Assembly: GCF_015706575.1 (NCBI RefSeq)
Contig: NW_024037072.1
Location: forward strand, 15,253,162-15,317,161
Length of the DNA stretch: 64,000 bases
Source of the DNA: Patiria miniata
Lineage: Eukaryota; Echinodermata; Asteroidea; Valvatida; Asterinidae
Direction of reading: 5' to 3'
In this document: piece by piece, positions 1 through 13,500 of the stretch
Position numbering within the stretch: the stretch's first letter is position 1
Layout of the letters: the number at the start of each line of letters is the position of its first letter
Notes under the pieces: generated by a model
The model's input: only the letters and a program-made list of their open reading frames with translations
Database searches by the model: none
What the model was told of the DNA's origin: nothing
Made by a program: the position numbers and the translations under genes

Positions 1-559
1 GTTGTGCGCAGTTTTTCACTTTTTTAAAGCTAATATACACTGAGCTGAAACTTCACCAGGTTATGCTCTCGACATTCTTCTTTGGATTTTAAGTGATGTT
101 ATTATTGAAAATGAACAAAATGCATAAAAAGCAATTGATCGGATACGTTGATTTTCACATTGTGAAATGTATAAATCAATTTACTTACAAAAACGAGTTT
201 GAAAACTCCCCATCCACTCTTATCATACAAATAGCCATACAAACCATACATGCAGCAAAAGTAATACCAATATAACAAAAATAGTACTGAAAACACCCAA
301 AACCCTAAAATTTGTCACCCACAAAACCACAGAAACTAAACAATTCAGATAGAAAACTATTAACAAAAAGAAAACCTTGTTCTTTAACCAAAATAATAAT
401 GTAACTACATACATAGATTGCAACTCATGTATGTGGTTGTCAGCTGTAAATAAAGAAATGAAAAAAAAAAACTACAAAAGGTAGCTATTGTAAAGGCAAG
501 TAAAAAATGGTTGAATTAGCTGAAAAGAATATTAGCTTAAAAACTTAATATTGCTTAAT

Positions 560-1850
560 GCCAAATTATAGAGGAAAATATTCAGCCATTATACTTTCAT
601 CGCTTGACATTACACAGCGATAATATACTTTAAAATTTCAAAGGTACAGAACATGATTATATTTGAGAGACATGTATAGAATAAATTTATCCTTGAGAAA
701 GTGTTATGGTTTACACAATGTTTACACAAACATCAATAAACATCAGATCATTGGTCAAAATCCCAGGCAAAAGTATTCTAGCTACTAAGGCAACCTTCAC
801 AACAACAATTGTCTTAACAATTAATACTACAATATGTAAACATGTACATGTACATAATGTTATTTGCATGCAGATATGCAACCAACAATTCTCATATTTT
901 AGTTTTTTTGGGGGTGAATTTATTTCTTTGATGTGCTTGGCAGGTTTTAACACATGTTCAGCTGGGGTACTTATCAGCATCCAGACTCCAACCGGTAAAC
1001 ATAGTGTTTGATACTGGCCAAAAAATATTTATTCCCATTCATAAATAATTTTTCAAATCAAAACTTTTCAGCCCAAAAGTCAAAAATTTCCAACAATTTT
1101 GTTCAACAATTTTACTTCATGTTTTTTGAAACACCCCTCTAGCTATAGAATGGAGTGTGCAGCTGGTAAGAAAGTTGTAAAAAACTCCTTTTATGGAGAT
1201 TGGCGAGCGCATTGTGCGTACTATGCGATGTCGGGCAGAATGCAGCTGTGCAGTGTGTTGTGAATTAGGACTATGAAATACTGACTCACCGGTAGTATTG
1301 CGCATGCCCACATAAGGATTGTGAACGTTTAACCAATAAAATGGTAAAAGGCACTGGATTTCATCTGAGTCCACATTTCATGTGACACTGGAAAAGTGTT
1401 TTAAGACCAGCCAGCCGGTCTTTATCATCTGTTTAAGACCGGCCATGTGACAGGCTCTCGACCAATAGGAATGGGTAAACTGTCCTAGATTTTTATGATT
1501 ACCAAATAAGTAAGGGAAATATTCATCAGACTTTCATCGCTTGACATTAGAAAGTGATAATATACTCGTTTAAATTTTAGAAGTACAAATATAATTGAGA
1601 TACACATAAATATAGAATGATTTTGTTCTTTGCAAAGTTTTATGGACTATTAATGTTTACACATAAACATCATATCATCGGTCAAATTCCTAAGCAAAAA
1701 TATTCACACTACTAAGTCAAGCAACAACAACAATTGTCATCAATATATGTAAACATGTATGTATGTACATAATGTTATTTGTGTGCAGATATGCAGGCAT
1801 CAATACTCACATTTTGATTTTTCAGGGGCAAATTTATTTCTTTAAATATG
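560..1850. repeat. Degenerate local tandem duplication (two units)
   Basis: Units 560-900 and 1500-1850 share ordered blocks: TTTCATCGCTTGACATTA, the GATAATATACT block, a GTTTACACA-ACATCA block, GGTCAAA-CC-AGCAAAA, and an ending ATGTTATTTG-TGCAGATATGCA. The same pair lies at 25075-25410 and 26020-26360, so it is older than the large duplication. Confidence 0.7.
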
Positions 1851-3032
1851 AAATCAACATACATTTGTACTTTGCATGCTAATCTCTTATTTACGTATGC
1901 CTTTTTTTCCCAAATGCAATTAGAAAAATAACTGGTACTCAAATTATTTCATTTGTGCATGTACAAGTACTGAGCTACAAACCTCCACAGCCAGAGTTAC
2001 TTTTCTTTAGTTTGTCAGTGATATATTCTGAATACAGACTCAAAATGGCAGGCTATTTAAAGTCCGATACTGGCCAGTGTGTGGTATTGTCCGAATGACC
2101 TGTGGCATAGGGGTCAACCTAATGTAAATATCTACCTACATACCAATAGGGTGCTTCGTATAACATGACACATGAGTGTGAGGGAGAAGTAGGCCAATCA
2201 AAGTAAAGGGGAGGTGGCACAGCCAAGACGCATAGCAAGCAATAAGATAGTTGAAGCACGAGGCCGTCGTCTGTCCTATATACTTGTGTGTTATGAGGTA
2301 TCAGGTAAAGTCTCCGGTAAAGCAATAACAACACTACAATTCAAAATGGGAGCTTATATTTAAAATTTGTTCATAACACACACTCACAAATGACACACAC
2401 ATACTTGGCAATTAATGAGTTACCATGAATGATTGAAAAGAATTATAGCAACATTGTGGGAAAAAAATGACAATAAACTGCCTAGCATTTGGTGATTTTA
2501 CAAGGGGAAGTGACCACAATAAAAACGTGACCAATAGTAAAACACACATTCTTTTTCATGAAAACGGATTACCGGAAGTTGGATTGCTATGTACATTTTG
2601 ACAGGGGCACTGGCCCTTAGAGACATAACTAAATAAAACTTTTGTTTCTCATCATATCAGGCAGTTTCTTTTTCATGGCAAGTTTTTTGTTCCTCAAGAA
2701 ATAAAAGAATGCAGCTCAGTTACATATTTCCGACCTGGAACTAAGTTGATTTGATAATTTTAGTCTATATTTTATCAATTTCTGACATAACTGCAACATT
2801 TGCAATAAGTCATTTCTATCTGTGGTGAAATTCAGCATTACTTTGTTGGCTAAGAAATAAAAATTGTGTTTGCTATTACATTGTAAAAACAATTGATTAG
2901 GAGGTGGACAAAATATTTAACTTTTGCTAAAATTTTGTTTAGCCATTTATATTATTGGCTGGGATGATGGTTGCTTAAGTTTTTTTTTAAATTATTTATT
3001 AACTTTTTTTTATGTATACATAACAGTTAACA

Positions 3033-3222
3033 TAAATAAGGAAAGGTTTGCGGAAACACCATGTGCGAATAATTTCTCAACTAAGAGAATGGTTCTGAAA
3101 AGAACCAGAGGTATAAACTCGACGCTCCGGTCAGTATGCTCTGACCGTATGCTCTGACCGTCTTCATTCTCTTAGTTGAGAAATTATTCGTACATGGTGT
3201 TTCCGCAAACCTTTCTTTATTT
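3033..3222. mobile_element. MITE with about 55-bp terminal inverted repeats
   Basis: AAATAAGGAAAGGTTTGCGG at the left returns as its reverse complement at the right end. The arms continue through the GAATAATTTCTCAACTAAGA block. The centre has a repeated TATGCTCTGACCG. A direct repeat TAACAGTTAACAT lies just left of the element and again about 35 bp right of it. The same element is at 28032-28221 in copy 2. The superfamily is unknown. Confidence 0.75.
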
Positions 3223-3305
3223 AGTATCTCCACCATGCAAAGCCTCAAATCTTACTTAACAGTTAACATGTGAATCTACTGTATCTGCATTTGCTGTGCT
3301 GTTCT

Positions 3306-3374
3306 AGGCTTCGCTGCACGGTGCGGCAAGGCTTCGCTGCACGGTGCGGCAAGGCTTCGCTGCACGGTGCGGCA
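3306..3374. repeat. 23-bp GC-rich tandem repeat, three units
   Basis: Three exact units starting AGGCTTCGCTGCACGG. Copy 2 has only two units (28303-28348), so the count has changed since the copies separated. Confidence 0.92.
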
Positions 3375-4063
3375 AGACCGCACTGCCAACCAACTTACAA
3401 AATTTATTGCATTTTTTTAAAATGCAGGACGATGTTTACAAAAATCTAGGGTGGGGCAGCACCACAATTTAAAAAAACCCTGTTATTTATGAATAAAATT
3501 ATTTAGGTTCTGTATAATTTTCTAGGTGGGTAGGGTAATAGGAAGCATTGGTCCGTTCCTTTATTTCAAATTAGTTGTCAATACTGTAAACCAAATATAT
3601 CGTAACAAAAACTCTGTTTAATATACAAACTTATTTCTAAGTGCAAACTGCAAAAAGCAAGTTTAATAAGCAATATACCAGAAGTGTTACAAAAATTAAC
3701 AACTTTGTATACCCTGATAACTATGTTTAAAATAATCTTGCAAAACTATTCGTAACTATTCATATTCAAAAGCTAACAACTACAACCCTGTTTAAAACAT
3801 ATGCAAAATAATGGTGCAAAAAATGACATTTCATCAAACCTGGGAAGAAAGAAAGTTTTCCATAAACAACGCATAAAATGTAGTCAGTTACAAATAACTA
3901 GTAATGCTTTGATATTGTCCCACTCACACTTTCCCCTGTCACTGTAAATGTCTTCGCTTTAATTTTTTGTAATATATTTACATCAAGAGGCAAGAATGAA
4001 AACTAACTATGCTTAAGCTACTCTTCAATTTCAATGGAATAATAAACTCACCATTGGAGAAAT

Positions 4064-4501
4064 TCAAATCTTTTTCAATTCAATTCCCTCAGTTTCTTCC
4101 AATAAAGGCTTTTGTTCCCCGCTTCCTTCACCTGCAGGCTCTGCAGGTGATGGGTTACCTTCCCCATCTGCAGGTGGTGGATCGATCTCTTCACCTGCAG
4201 GTGTTTGGTTGATCTCCCCATCTGCAGGAGGCGGGTAGCCCTCTGCACCTGCAGGTGGCGGATAGCCCTGCGCGCCTGCAGTTGGTTGATTGACCACAGC
4301 ACCTGGCGGGTAGTTTTGTGCACCGTCAGGTGGTGGATAGCCCTGTGCACCTGCAGGTGGCGGGTAGCCCTGTGCACCGTCAGGTGGTGGATAGCCCTGT
4401 GCACCTGCAGGTGGCAGGTAGCCCTGTGCACCTGCAGCTGCAGGTGGTGGATAACCCTCTGCACCTGCAGGTGGATACCCAGTGGCGGGCGGGTAGCCTG
4501 G
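4064..4501 (-). pseudogene. Untranslated remainder of the copy 1 arrestin proline-rich tail
   Basis: After the in-frame TAG the reading frame continues without another stop to 4064. It encodes the same GYPPPAGAQ-type repeats and acidic end (EEIDPPPADGEGNPSPAEP) found in copy 2. It would be translated only by readthrough, or in an allele that lacks the stop. The repeats are fewer than in copy 2. Confidence 0.75.
4190..4480 (-). repeat. Coding minisatellite of arrestin tail, copy 1
   Basis: A 27-bp unit built on CACCTGCAGGTGGCGGGTAG (plus strand) encodes the nine residues GYPPPAGAQ on the minus strand. It has fewer units than copy 2 and lies after the premature stop. Confidence 0.85.
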
Positions 4502-7500
4502 CTAATCAGGGGGCGGGTACGTCGGGTCTCCCACTGGCGGTGGGTGTGCAGGATCCCAGGTCGGGGGCATTGCAGGCAGGTTGTAGGTTGGGTACTGAGG
4601 GGCATACATGAGCTTACCAAAGGTGTAGTCATGGCCACTCTTGCTGGGAATCTCCTGGAGTCCATCTATAGCAACCTCATAACTTGGAGGCGGCAGAACT
4701 GGGATAAAGATATAAATGATCTTCTTGATTAGCACATTTTTCAGATGGAGTGAATTGAGGGTTAGTCACATGAAAACAGCAAACAATTATTGGCTTACAG
4801 AATGATAGATCAACCATAGCAGATCAATCCCTTATAAGGCAGTAGTGTTGTAGGACTCAAGTCCAGGACTTGGACTCAAATACATTTCAAGTCGTAATCA
4901 TAGTTCAGTGACTTGGCTCGCACTCGTACTCGGCTTTGATCATCATGACTCGGACTTGACACTAAATATAATTCTGATGTCTATTTTCTAAAAATACCCT
5001 TTCAAGGGAGTATACAACATTTGCTTTTGCTGTAATTTTCAGAAATGGAAAGATTTGAGAGGTTAGTATTTTAAGGCAAATATTGCCACACTGACTTGTT
5101 TAAAGTTTTGTGCTCGAAGATGCTGGAAAATCCAAGAAAAACAATCACGTTCCTGTAGTCTGGTTCCCTGACCCCACTTAAGATGAAATAGAGCAATTTA
5201 TAGACTTTGGGGAATTGTAAGGTAAAGGAACCAGACTAGCTGGCTTGTGCCCAAATGAGGACTAACTAAATATGGTAAATTGGGGGCAGTATTTGATACA
5301 AAAATTCCACTTTTCTTGAAAATGACAGCACACTAAGGTGCCATGATTTTACAGGATGCTTTAGACTGTCATTCACTAACAGCCCAGTAAGGGATTTCAT
5401 AATAATTTGGTAGTTTTTTTTTTTGATGTTTGCAAATTTTGTAAATTCCCTTTAAGCAAAGCTAAAGAACATTAACTGACTCGACTACAACACTGTCTTA
5501 TGATAGGTACTTATCTTGGCACCTCTTGGAGTGTATGGCAAATACCCCGTTATGTCGTAGGTTTTGAATGATGGTCCACTGAACACATCTTAGTAATGTT
5601 CTTAAGGCGAGTACTAAAGTGTTTTGGAGGGTCTGGTCGAACAAGGAGTTCAAATGATCTTACCATTGCTGGCTGGCTGATGCACCACCACGGTCGAAGG
5701 GTCCGGGTAGACGGGGCGATACACCGGAACGGTCCCTATGGTGATGGGCAAGAACACTTCAGCATCGAAGGGGGTGTTCTCTATGTCACCTTCAAACTGC
5801 AGGCAAGAATGTCAGAACATTCAGGAAGTTAACATCAGGGTTCCCATTAATCTAAAATGAAATTCCATGAGTTTTCCAGGACAACTTCCAGGCTTTTCAT
5901 GACCAATTCCTATGCTTTTTTTGGGCATGTTAGGAGCCTATTTACAATACCTTGGCCAGTCATTGCACTGTAAAGCGAGGGATGTCACTCCCTTTCAGCC
6001 TTTCAGTCTGACACAAGACCACTGAGCACCACAAAAGCATCACAATGGTGTACTGAACATGTAACAACTATGGGACATACATGCATTAGTCCCAAAAAAT
6101 GTTTCTGCTTCTGATTACCCCAACTACCCTATTTTGACTAATTTCTTTTGGGGGGAAATGAAAATGAGGAAAAAACACCCCCAAAACAATCAATTACTGC
6201 CTTTTACCCTCGACTAAACACAGACACCTACATATGATCAACACAAAAAAATGCCCCCCCCCCAAAAAAAAACGTCCCTACCTACCTACCCTAGTTTCAA
6301 ATGCCAATTAATCGGAAGCAGACATTTTTTGTGGTTTATAAACAAACTCAAATTGCAAAACAAATGGAAGACTGCCATAGCCAAATATTGTGCATCATCA
6401 CATTCAGGACTCAACAAATTTGTCCTGCAATATTATATTTCCTTGACGCCTTGCAAAAAAACAAAATTCCATGACTTTTATGACTTTCCATGTTCCAGGA
6501 TTTGTCCATGTATGACCGTGGGAAATCTGTATCACATGCCCTTTCACACAATCCAAAAATATCTGTGTTAGAGCCCCAAGATTTTGAGAACACCTAGCAA
6601 GAATCCAAAATGGCTTCTACCATTCTTTTTTCTACAAAAAAAAAAGAGAGAATATATTTACGTGGACTGCATAACCAATCTTGATGATGTTGCATCCCTG
6701 AGGGCCAGTGGGAGGGATGGGGGGTATGATGTGAGGTTTCCAATCCATCCTAGCTGTTTCACCTTCCTCACATCCAGGAGCTTTCTCCTTCATCACGTTA
6801 TACTCACGACTTGTTGAGTGACGCCCAGAAGAGTAGAACTTCACGTACTGAGGGGGGAAAAAAAGAAAAGAAAAAAAAAACCTGATTATTTTATGGACAA
6901 AAGTGGCCCATTACAAGGCTGGTAGCCACTCAACCTAAATGACAACTAAACAAATGTAGAACGACAGAAACAAAAGAAGTGGAGAGCATTGCAGATTCAC
7001 TCATTTAACAAAGAACTTGACTGAACCAGCACAACTTTACGTAAGGGCTGCCTCTTCCCAGACATCATCCGCCTGTAGTATAGACCATTATCACGTTGCA
7101 GCCATTTGATTTTTTCCCCATTCAAATCAATGTAACCAAAGCGAGGCTGGAGGGAAAAATAGTCTGGTTCCTTTTTGCACAAAAAACATAATCATTCAGT
7201 ACTGTTATTGGATACAGGGAACATGACTAAAATGGTGGAAGCATGATACAGGTCTATTCACTGCCCGAGCAAGTTGATGAGTCACCGACCCTAAATGTCT
7301 TCAAGACGAGAGTGAGTGGTGTCACCTTCAGCTGATCAAGCTGTCCCAAATAGCTGATTTGTTCACTTGCACGTTTGCCTTTTTATGCCTTGAGTTATGT
7401 CTGCACTTGCTGGTTGGCACTTCACCCAATCTGCGAGTGGACTCCAGAGAAGGTTTTTGCACGGCCTCCCCCGGCCAGTTTACTTTCTTTTTTTGTTTTT

Positions 7501-10500
7501 TTCCTTAGTTGATTAATTTTTGTGCATGCAATTTTTTTGTATATTTAAATATTTAGTTTTCTATTTTTATTTAAAGAATGATTGTATTTTTATTGGAATG
7601 TATTTGTGTTTATTTTGATCCCATTCCTGTATTGGCAGTTATTCTGCTGTTGGATGTTGCGAATAAATTAATCAATAAAATGATGATGATGATGTTGGCA
7701 GCCTCCCAAACTGTTCAGGGCACGTCTCAATTTTACTGCTTGACTCACTAATATTGATTATTTCATTGCGGGGAAGATTGCGGGAAAGATTGCGGGGAAG
7801 TTGTTCAGAATCCTGCAACTTATACCCAACACAATGTCCGGAACTTGTCCGGATCTTGTCCCAGATATGAATCGAGACGTGCACTAATGTCTTTGTTCAG
7901 AAGGTGCTAATCAGAAGCCTATCTATATGGGATTCATGCATAGAGCTATATTAAATTACTAAGTGCACAAACCTATGGAGACCTAGAAATTTTGTACGGC
8001 TTTTGTACGGCTATTTGCATATCTGCGTTTGTATTCCATACTGGTGCGTTATCGAAGCCAATACGCCCAAAACCGAAACGCACGATCAGCAAATGAGCGT
8101 GTCATTTTGCTCTATGCAAACAGCGCAACGCGTGCGCGTATTCGCTGCAGATGCTTTTTGCCGTCAGGTTTTTTTGAACCGTCAATGACACGCTTAAGTT
8201 GTTTGCGTATGTTCTACTTGTGCGTTGCATGTAGAGTACACTGTCAAAATTCAACCCATCTAATTTCATTATGTTCTACAAACACGCACATGAATTCAAA
8301 ATGTCTGCACCCAGGACGGCTTCAAAGCGTCTCCGCGTGCAGAATGACGAGTTAGCGCTCTAGTAATTTAATATGGAAAGATTTCCATATACGAAGTTCA
8401 CTCAACACCCTGTGTACAAACCCTATGAGATTGGACTGAAAAATTTGAAAAAATTGACTGAACGTGTTTTCTAAGAAAATGCTTGTATTTTCTCACTGCT
8501 CAAATTGACTTTGATGACATGAAATTGCTATCTGGGGGGCTTGTTAGTCAATACAGAGGAAAATTTGTGAACTTCGTATGTATGGAAATCTTTCCTTTAA
8601 TTAATATAGCTCTATGGGTCCATGGCATCTGACCAGACTGCACTGATGGGGTCAATAGGCCTATCCATTATGCCCTACCAACTATATGCATGTGGGGTTA
8701 CAACATGAGCGCCTCTTCAATGTACCATACTTCATGCTTCAGACAAAGTGTGCCATTATGTGCATGCACGACATTTTGGATCGCATGACATACATCACAT
8801 TTGGATTCCCAAATTGTCATGCCAGGACCCTGTACATCGTTCTACAGTCAAGGTTTTTTAGTTGCCTCACGACTCTGAAGAAAGAGGGACAAAAACATTT
8901 TCAAAATGACGGGTGGAGGTGATTCAGTGACTGTTTCATGAACAAGCACAATCATACACAAACAGCTGTCGTCAATGCTGTTATCCTTGTTCAAGACGTT
9001 GCGCAGCTACACCGAGTTTCATGAAATCGATTGTAAGTTTATTGCACAGCTGTGCAATAACTGGGGTGTGAGTGACCACTGAAAAAATAGTTGAAAACAC
9101 CTAAAAAAAGGTGTAAAAAAGCTGAAATCCCCCCCCCCAAAAAAGAGGCCGAAATTAGCTTTAAAGCTGAAATTTCAAACCCCTGAATAAATTTGTTACA
9201 CAAGTCCCACGCATGGTGTAAGTTACGCGCTGTTGTTCGTGAAATCGACTGCTGGACTCACCTGTTTGAGTCGCACATTGAGACAGAGGATCTTGTGGGT
9301 GCTGTAGTTTTCCACTGTGCCAGAGACAAACATGGTCTCCCCGGGAACATAGCCGGCCTTGTCGATGGAGGCATTGGTGATGATGGGTACAGTGCAGCAG
9401 CAATAACAGCAGACAGTCTTGGTGTCCGATTCACTTACAGGATACTATGGAAAATGGTGGAGGAAAAAATCACCAAACAACAGCTTTTGAGTGGAAAAAA
9501 ATGTTTGGGTTGAACTGTTTCCAGTAGCGGCGCTAAGGGGGAGGGGAGGGGGGCATGGGGGGGGGAGGGCATTGGGGGGGGGGGGCAAGCTTGCAACAAG
9601 CTTGCAGGGTACCAAAAATGCAAAATAGGGTAAGCTTGCGGCAAGCTTGCAACAAGCTTGCAACAAGCTTGCAGCAAAAGCTTGCAGCAAGCTTGCAGCA
9701 AGCTTGCAGGGGGAGAGGCATTCCCCCTCCCCCATACCAAAAATGCAAAATAGGATAAGCTTGCGGCAAGCTTGCAACAAGCTTGCTTGCAACAAGCTTG
9801 CTTGCAACAACTTTCGGTGACTGCAAGCTTGCAAGATACCGATGATTGCACAATGCCTGCCACAAGCTTGCAGCAAGCTTTCCTGCTAGCTTGTGGCAAG
9901 CTTAACCTTGCCGTGCTTAGCTCACCCCGGTTTTCAGCTTGCAGGGATTGCGACAAGCTTGCAGGCAAGCTCAGGCAGGCTTTTAGCTTGCTGCAAAGCT
10001 GGCAGGTAATCAGGCAGGCTACAAAATTCTAAAATGAGATTTACTGTTCCATATTTACCAGGTACATGCATGAAATGTCAGGGCATGAAGGTATTTCCAC
10101 ATTTAGTTAAAACTCAAATTAATTAGATAAAAAAAAAAAAACTTTCAGTCGGAATCAATAAGGTACATGCATGTATACCTCAAGGAACTTGATGTATTTA
10201 AGACTATTTTTGAAGGGGAAAAAATCAAAATGTTTTATACTGTCCGAGATAATCTTTTTTTAATTATAATTAAATTTTAATCAATTTTTTCCAGAAGATG
10301 TCTTGTCAGAAGATTCCAGGCAAATTGTGGTTGACTTTCTATTTATAATGTTGATGCATGCCATTAATCGATACTATTTTTCAGAGCTAGTAATTTGGCA
10401 GGAATCTTGTATGCACTGTTGACTTTGTACAAGTATGGGGACAAATTGTAATTGATCATTTTTTGTTAACAACAAATTTCTACCAACAAAAATTGAAATC

Positions 10501-13500
10501 AAAGAATGTTGAATCAGCCAGTGATCCTTAATTGGGAAACAACTTGTCCATAAACAAAAAGTTACTCTATGATTGCTGTTTTGTTTTTTTGGTAATATCA
10601 CAATCAGGCATCAACATCTTTCCACTATGCATCCAAAAATTGTAAAATCCAAACCCATCCTAAACTAATAAGGCTAATTATAAAGCCATAGGCCTGTGCC
10701 TTTTAATTTGTAAACCAATCGAAAAAAAAAAATTCAAATCGATTGCACAGGGTAATTTCTGTTTTTGAAATTAAAGTAGAAAAATCAGCACAGGTTGGGG
10801 TTGTATTCTGTCACATCACTTACTGCCTTGACTTTTTACTTGGCGTGTTTAAGAAAAGATTACTGATTGAGAGAACTCGATCAGTAATCTGTAGGCCCTA
10901 CTAATCATATAATGCAATTTGCACTTTGCCAGACCTGCAATTGATAAAATATGTCATTGTCAGGAAATACATGCGACTGTTTTACAATTAAGTTTACTAT
11001 TACCACTGAGACAAATTATATATACCAGCAAATTTGTACAGTCATGTTCATGGTTGTACCACATTGTGTACATGTACAGTACATGTACACCTACATATGA
11101 CCTAGGTTTGTCTACATCATGTGCATGTACTACATATAATGCACATCCATCATAATAATAATAATAATAAAAATAACAGCGTTGCTGTTGAAACCCCTCA
11201 GCCAGAGTCAAGTTATCATCCGGAAACCATTAACCTTTAACTCACGTGGTGACCTTGACCTTTGGCCTTTGACCCCAGAACCAGTCCCAACATGCCTGTA
11301 CCAATGGGAAACCCCCTACCGAAGTTAGACACCAACATTTCATTTCTAACTCAAGTTATCATTCGGAACCATTTACATTGAACTCACCACGGTGACCTTG
11401 ACCTTTGACCTTTTGACCCCAAAACCAATCCCAACTTGCCTGTACCCAAGGGCAAACCCCTACCTCAGTCAGACACCAAAATCTCATTTCTAACTCAAGT
11501 TATCATCCGGAAACCATTTACCTTTAACTCACCATGCTGACCTTGACCTTTGACCTTTTGACCCCCAAACCAATCCCAACTTGCCTTCTCCCAAGGGGAA
11601 CCCTCTTCCAAAGTTAGACACCAAAATTGCATTTCTAACTCAAGTTATCATCCGGAAACCATTTACCTTTAACTCACAATGGTGACCTTGACCTTTGACC
11701 TTTTGACCCAAAAACCAATCCCAACTTGCCTACTCCCAAGGGCAACCCTCTACCAAAGTTAGACACCAAAATCTCATTTCTAACTCAAGTTATCATCCGG
11801 AAACCATTTACATTTAACTCACCACGGTGACCTTGACCTTTGCCCTTTTGACCCCAAACCCAATCCCAACTTGCCTACTCCCAAGGGCAACCCCCTACCA
11901 AAGTTAGACACCAAAATCTCATTTCTAACTCAAGTTATCATCCGGAAACCATTTACATTTAACTCACCACGGTGACCTTGACCTTTGACCTTTTGACCTC
12001 AAAACCAATCCCAACTTGCCTACTCCCAAGGGCAACCCCCTACCAAAGTTAGACACCAAAATCTCATTTCTAACTCAAGTTATCATCCGGAAACCATTTA
12101 CATTTAACTCACCACGGTGACCTTGACCTTTGACCTTTTGACCTCAAAACCAATCCCAACTTGCCTACTCCCAAGGGCAACCCCCTACCAAAGTTAGACA
12201 CCAAAATCTCATTTCTAACTCAAGTTATCATCCGGAAACCATTTACATTTAACTCACCACGGTGACCTTGACCTTTGACTTTTTGACCCCAAAACCAATC
12301 CCAACTTGCCTACTCCCAAGGGCAACCCCCTACCAAAGTTAGACACCAAAATCTCATTTCTAACTCAAGTTATCATCCGGAAACCATTTACATTTAACTC
12401 ACCACGGTGACCTTGACCTTTGACCTTTTGACCCCAAAACCAATCCCAACTTGCCTACTCCCAAGGGCAACCCCCTACCAAAGTTAGACACCAAAATCTC
12501 ATTTCTAACTCAAGTTATCATCCGGAAACCATTTACATTTAACTCACCACGGTGACCTTGACCTTTGACCTTTTGACCTCAAAACCAATCCCAACTTGCC
12601 TACTCCCAAGGGCAACCCCCTACCGAAGTTACAACCCCAAACAACATTTCTAACTCAAGTTATCATCCGGAAACTAAGCTGCCCGGACGGACGGACGGAC
12701 GGACGGACGGACAGACATACATACATCCGGACGGACGGACGCCCTAGGCGATGACAATACCCCTCGAGCCTCTCGGCTGAGGGGTAAAAAGCATTTGTGT
12801 CCGTATTTTTCCCCATTTCTTCAACATGTAGGTTGAATTTGCATATTATATACAGCAATACATGTACTTTCTTAATTAACACAATGTAATACAATGCAAA
12901 ATATGCAGTCTGCAAAACTATTTATCAATCGAAGTTAACCGAAATATATGAAATGAGAGCCTGACTTAGCATTGCACCATCGACGCGTCTCACATATAGG
13001 ACTTCCTCCATATTCAGAGACAAGTAATGATGCATGCTAAATGTCCTGAAAAGTTGTATTTCCTGAATTTTGGGGTTTTGTCACTTGACACCCCCATTGC
13101 CGGAAGCTACTGGCCTGCCAGTTAATAACCAGGGGAAATCAAAAGGTTAAAGGTGCCAATACCCATGACCTCGAGAAAATCCTGCAGATGATTTCCTGCA
13201 AAATTTCCTCTGAAAATTCAAGGATACTACCAGTCGTCTAAAGGTATAAAATTTGATTTTCCTGATTATTAACCAGGTAAGGCCAAAAAAAAATAGTTCT
13301 GCTTCCGGTTACCCGACCGACCCTATTTTTAGGCTGCGAGTGCGACCCTAAAAATTTTATCGGCAATTCCAAAAAAAACAAAAAAAAAACAAATAAAATC
13401 TGTCTTTTCTGTCTTCACAAAATACCTCTCAACAACCCTTTTATTTGTTTTCATACTTACATTCGCTTTTTTTCAAAAGAAACCTCCGTTATTACAAATT

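Larger units (their letters stand above)
1..4063. other. Non-coding sequence downstream of arrestin copy 1
   Basis: AT-rich sequence without supportable genes; part of it is probably the arrestin 3' UTR. It contains a degenerate local duplication (560-900 and 1500-1850), an inverted-repeat element (3033-3222) and a 23-bp triplet repeat (3306-3374). Short reading frames here look accidental and are not conserved between the two copies. Confidence 0.6.
11162..12785. mobile_element. Copy 1-only element carrying the 145-bp array
   Basis: Copy 2 reads straight from the ATAATAATAA tract to GCATTTGTGTCCG, while copy 1 has about 1.6 kb between them. The ends hold an inverted pair: ACCCCTCAGCCAGAG at 11193 and CTCGGCTGAGGGGT ending at 12785. 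Next to the right end are a GGAC tetranucleotide run (12685-12740) and a CCCCTC/GAGGGG hairpin. It lies in arrestin intron 3. The class is unresolved: inverted ends argue for a DNA transposon, while the end hairpin recalls Helitrons. Confidence 0.7.

Noticed and set aside
4075-4665. 196- and 272-residue frames rich in His, Leu and Gln opposite or shifted to the arrestin tail
   Set aside because: Shadow frames of the 27-bp coding minisatellite; only the PPPSYEV frame joins in phase with the upstream arrestin exons.
6997-7182. 61-residue minus-strand frame near arrestin exon 5
   Set aside because: It overlaps a MITE that also occurs at 16373-16543; the true exon 5 (6847-6662) fits the arrestin alignment without it.
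9435-9968. Long overlapping reading frames on both strands (LQACCKLVASL-like, up to 208 residues in copy 2)
   Set aside because: Produced by the stop-free 11-bp AAGCTTGC unit in several frames; no conserved frame, domain or splice context.
12684-12785. Helitron 3' end
   Set aside because: A terminal hairpin is present but no CTRR end follows, and inverted ends plus the insertion context do not support it firmly; left as class unresolved.
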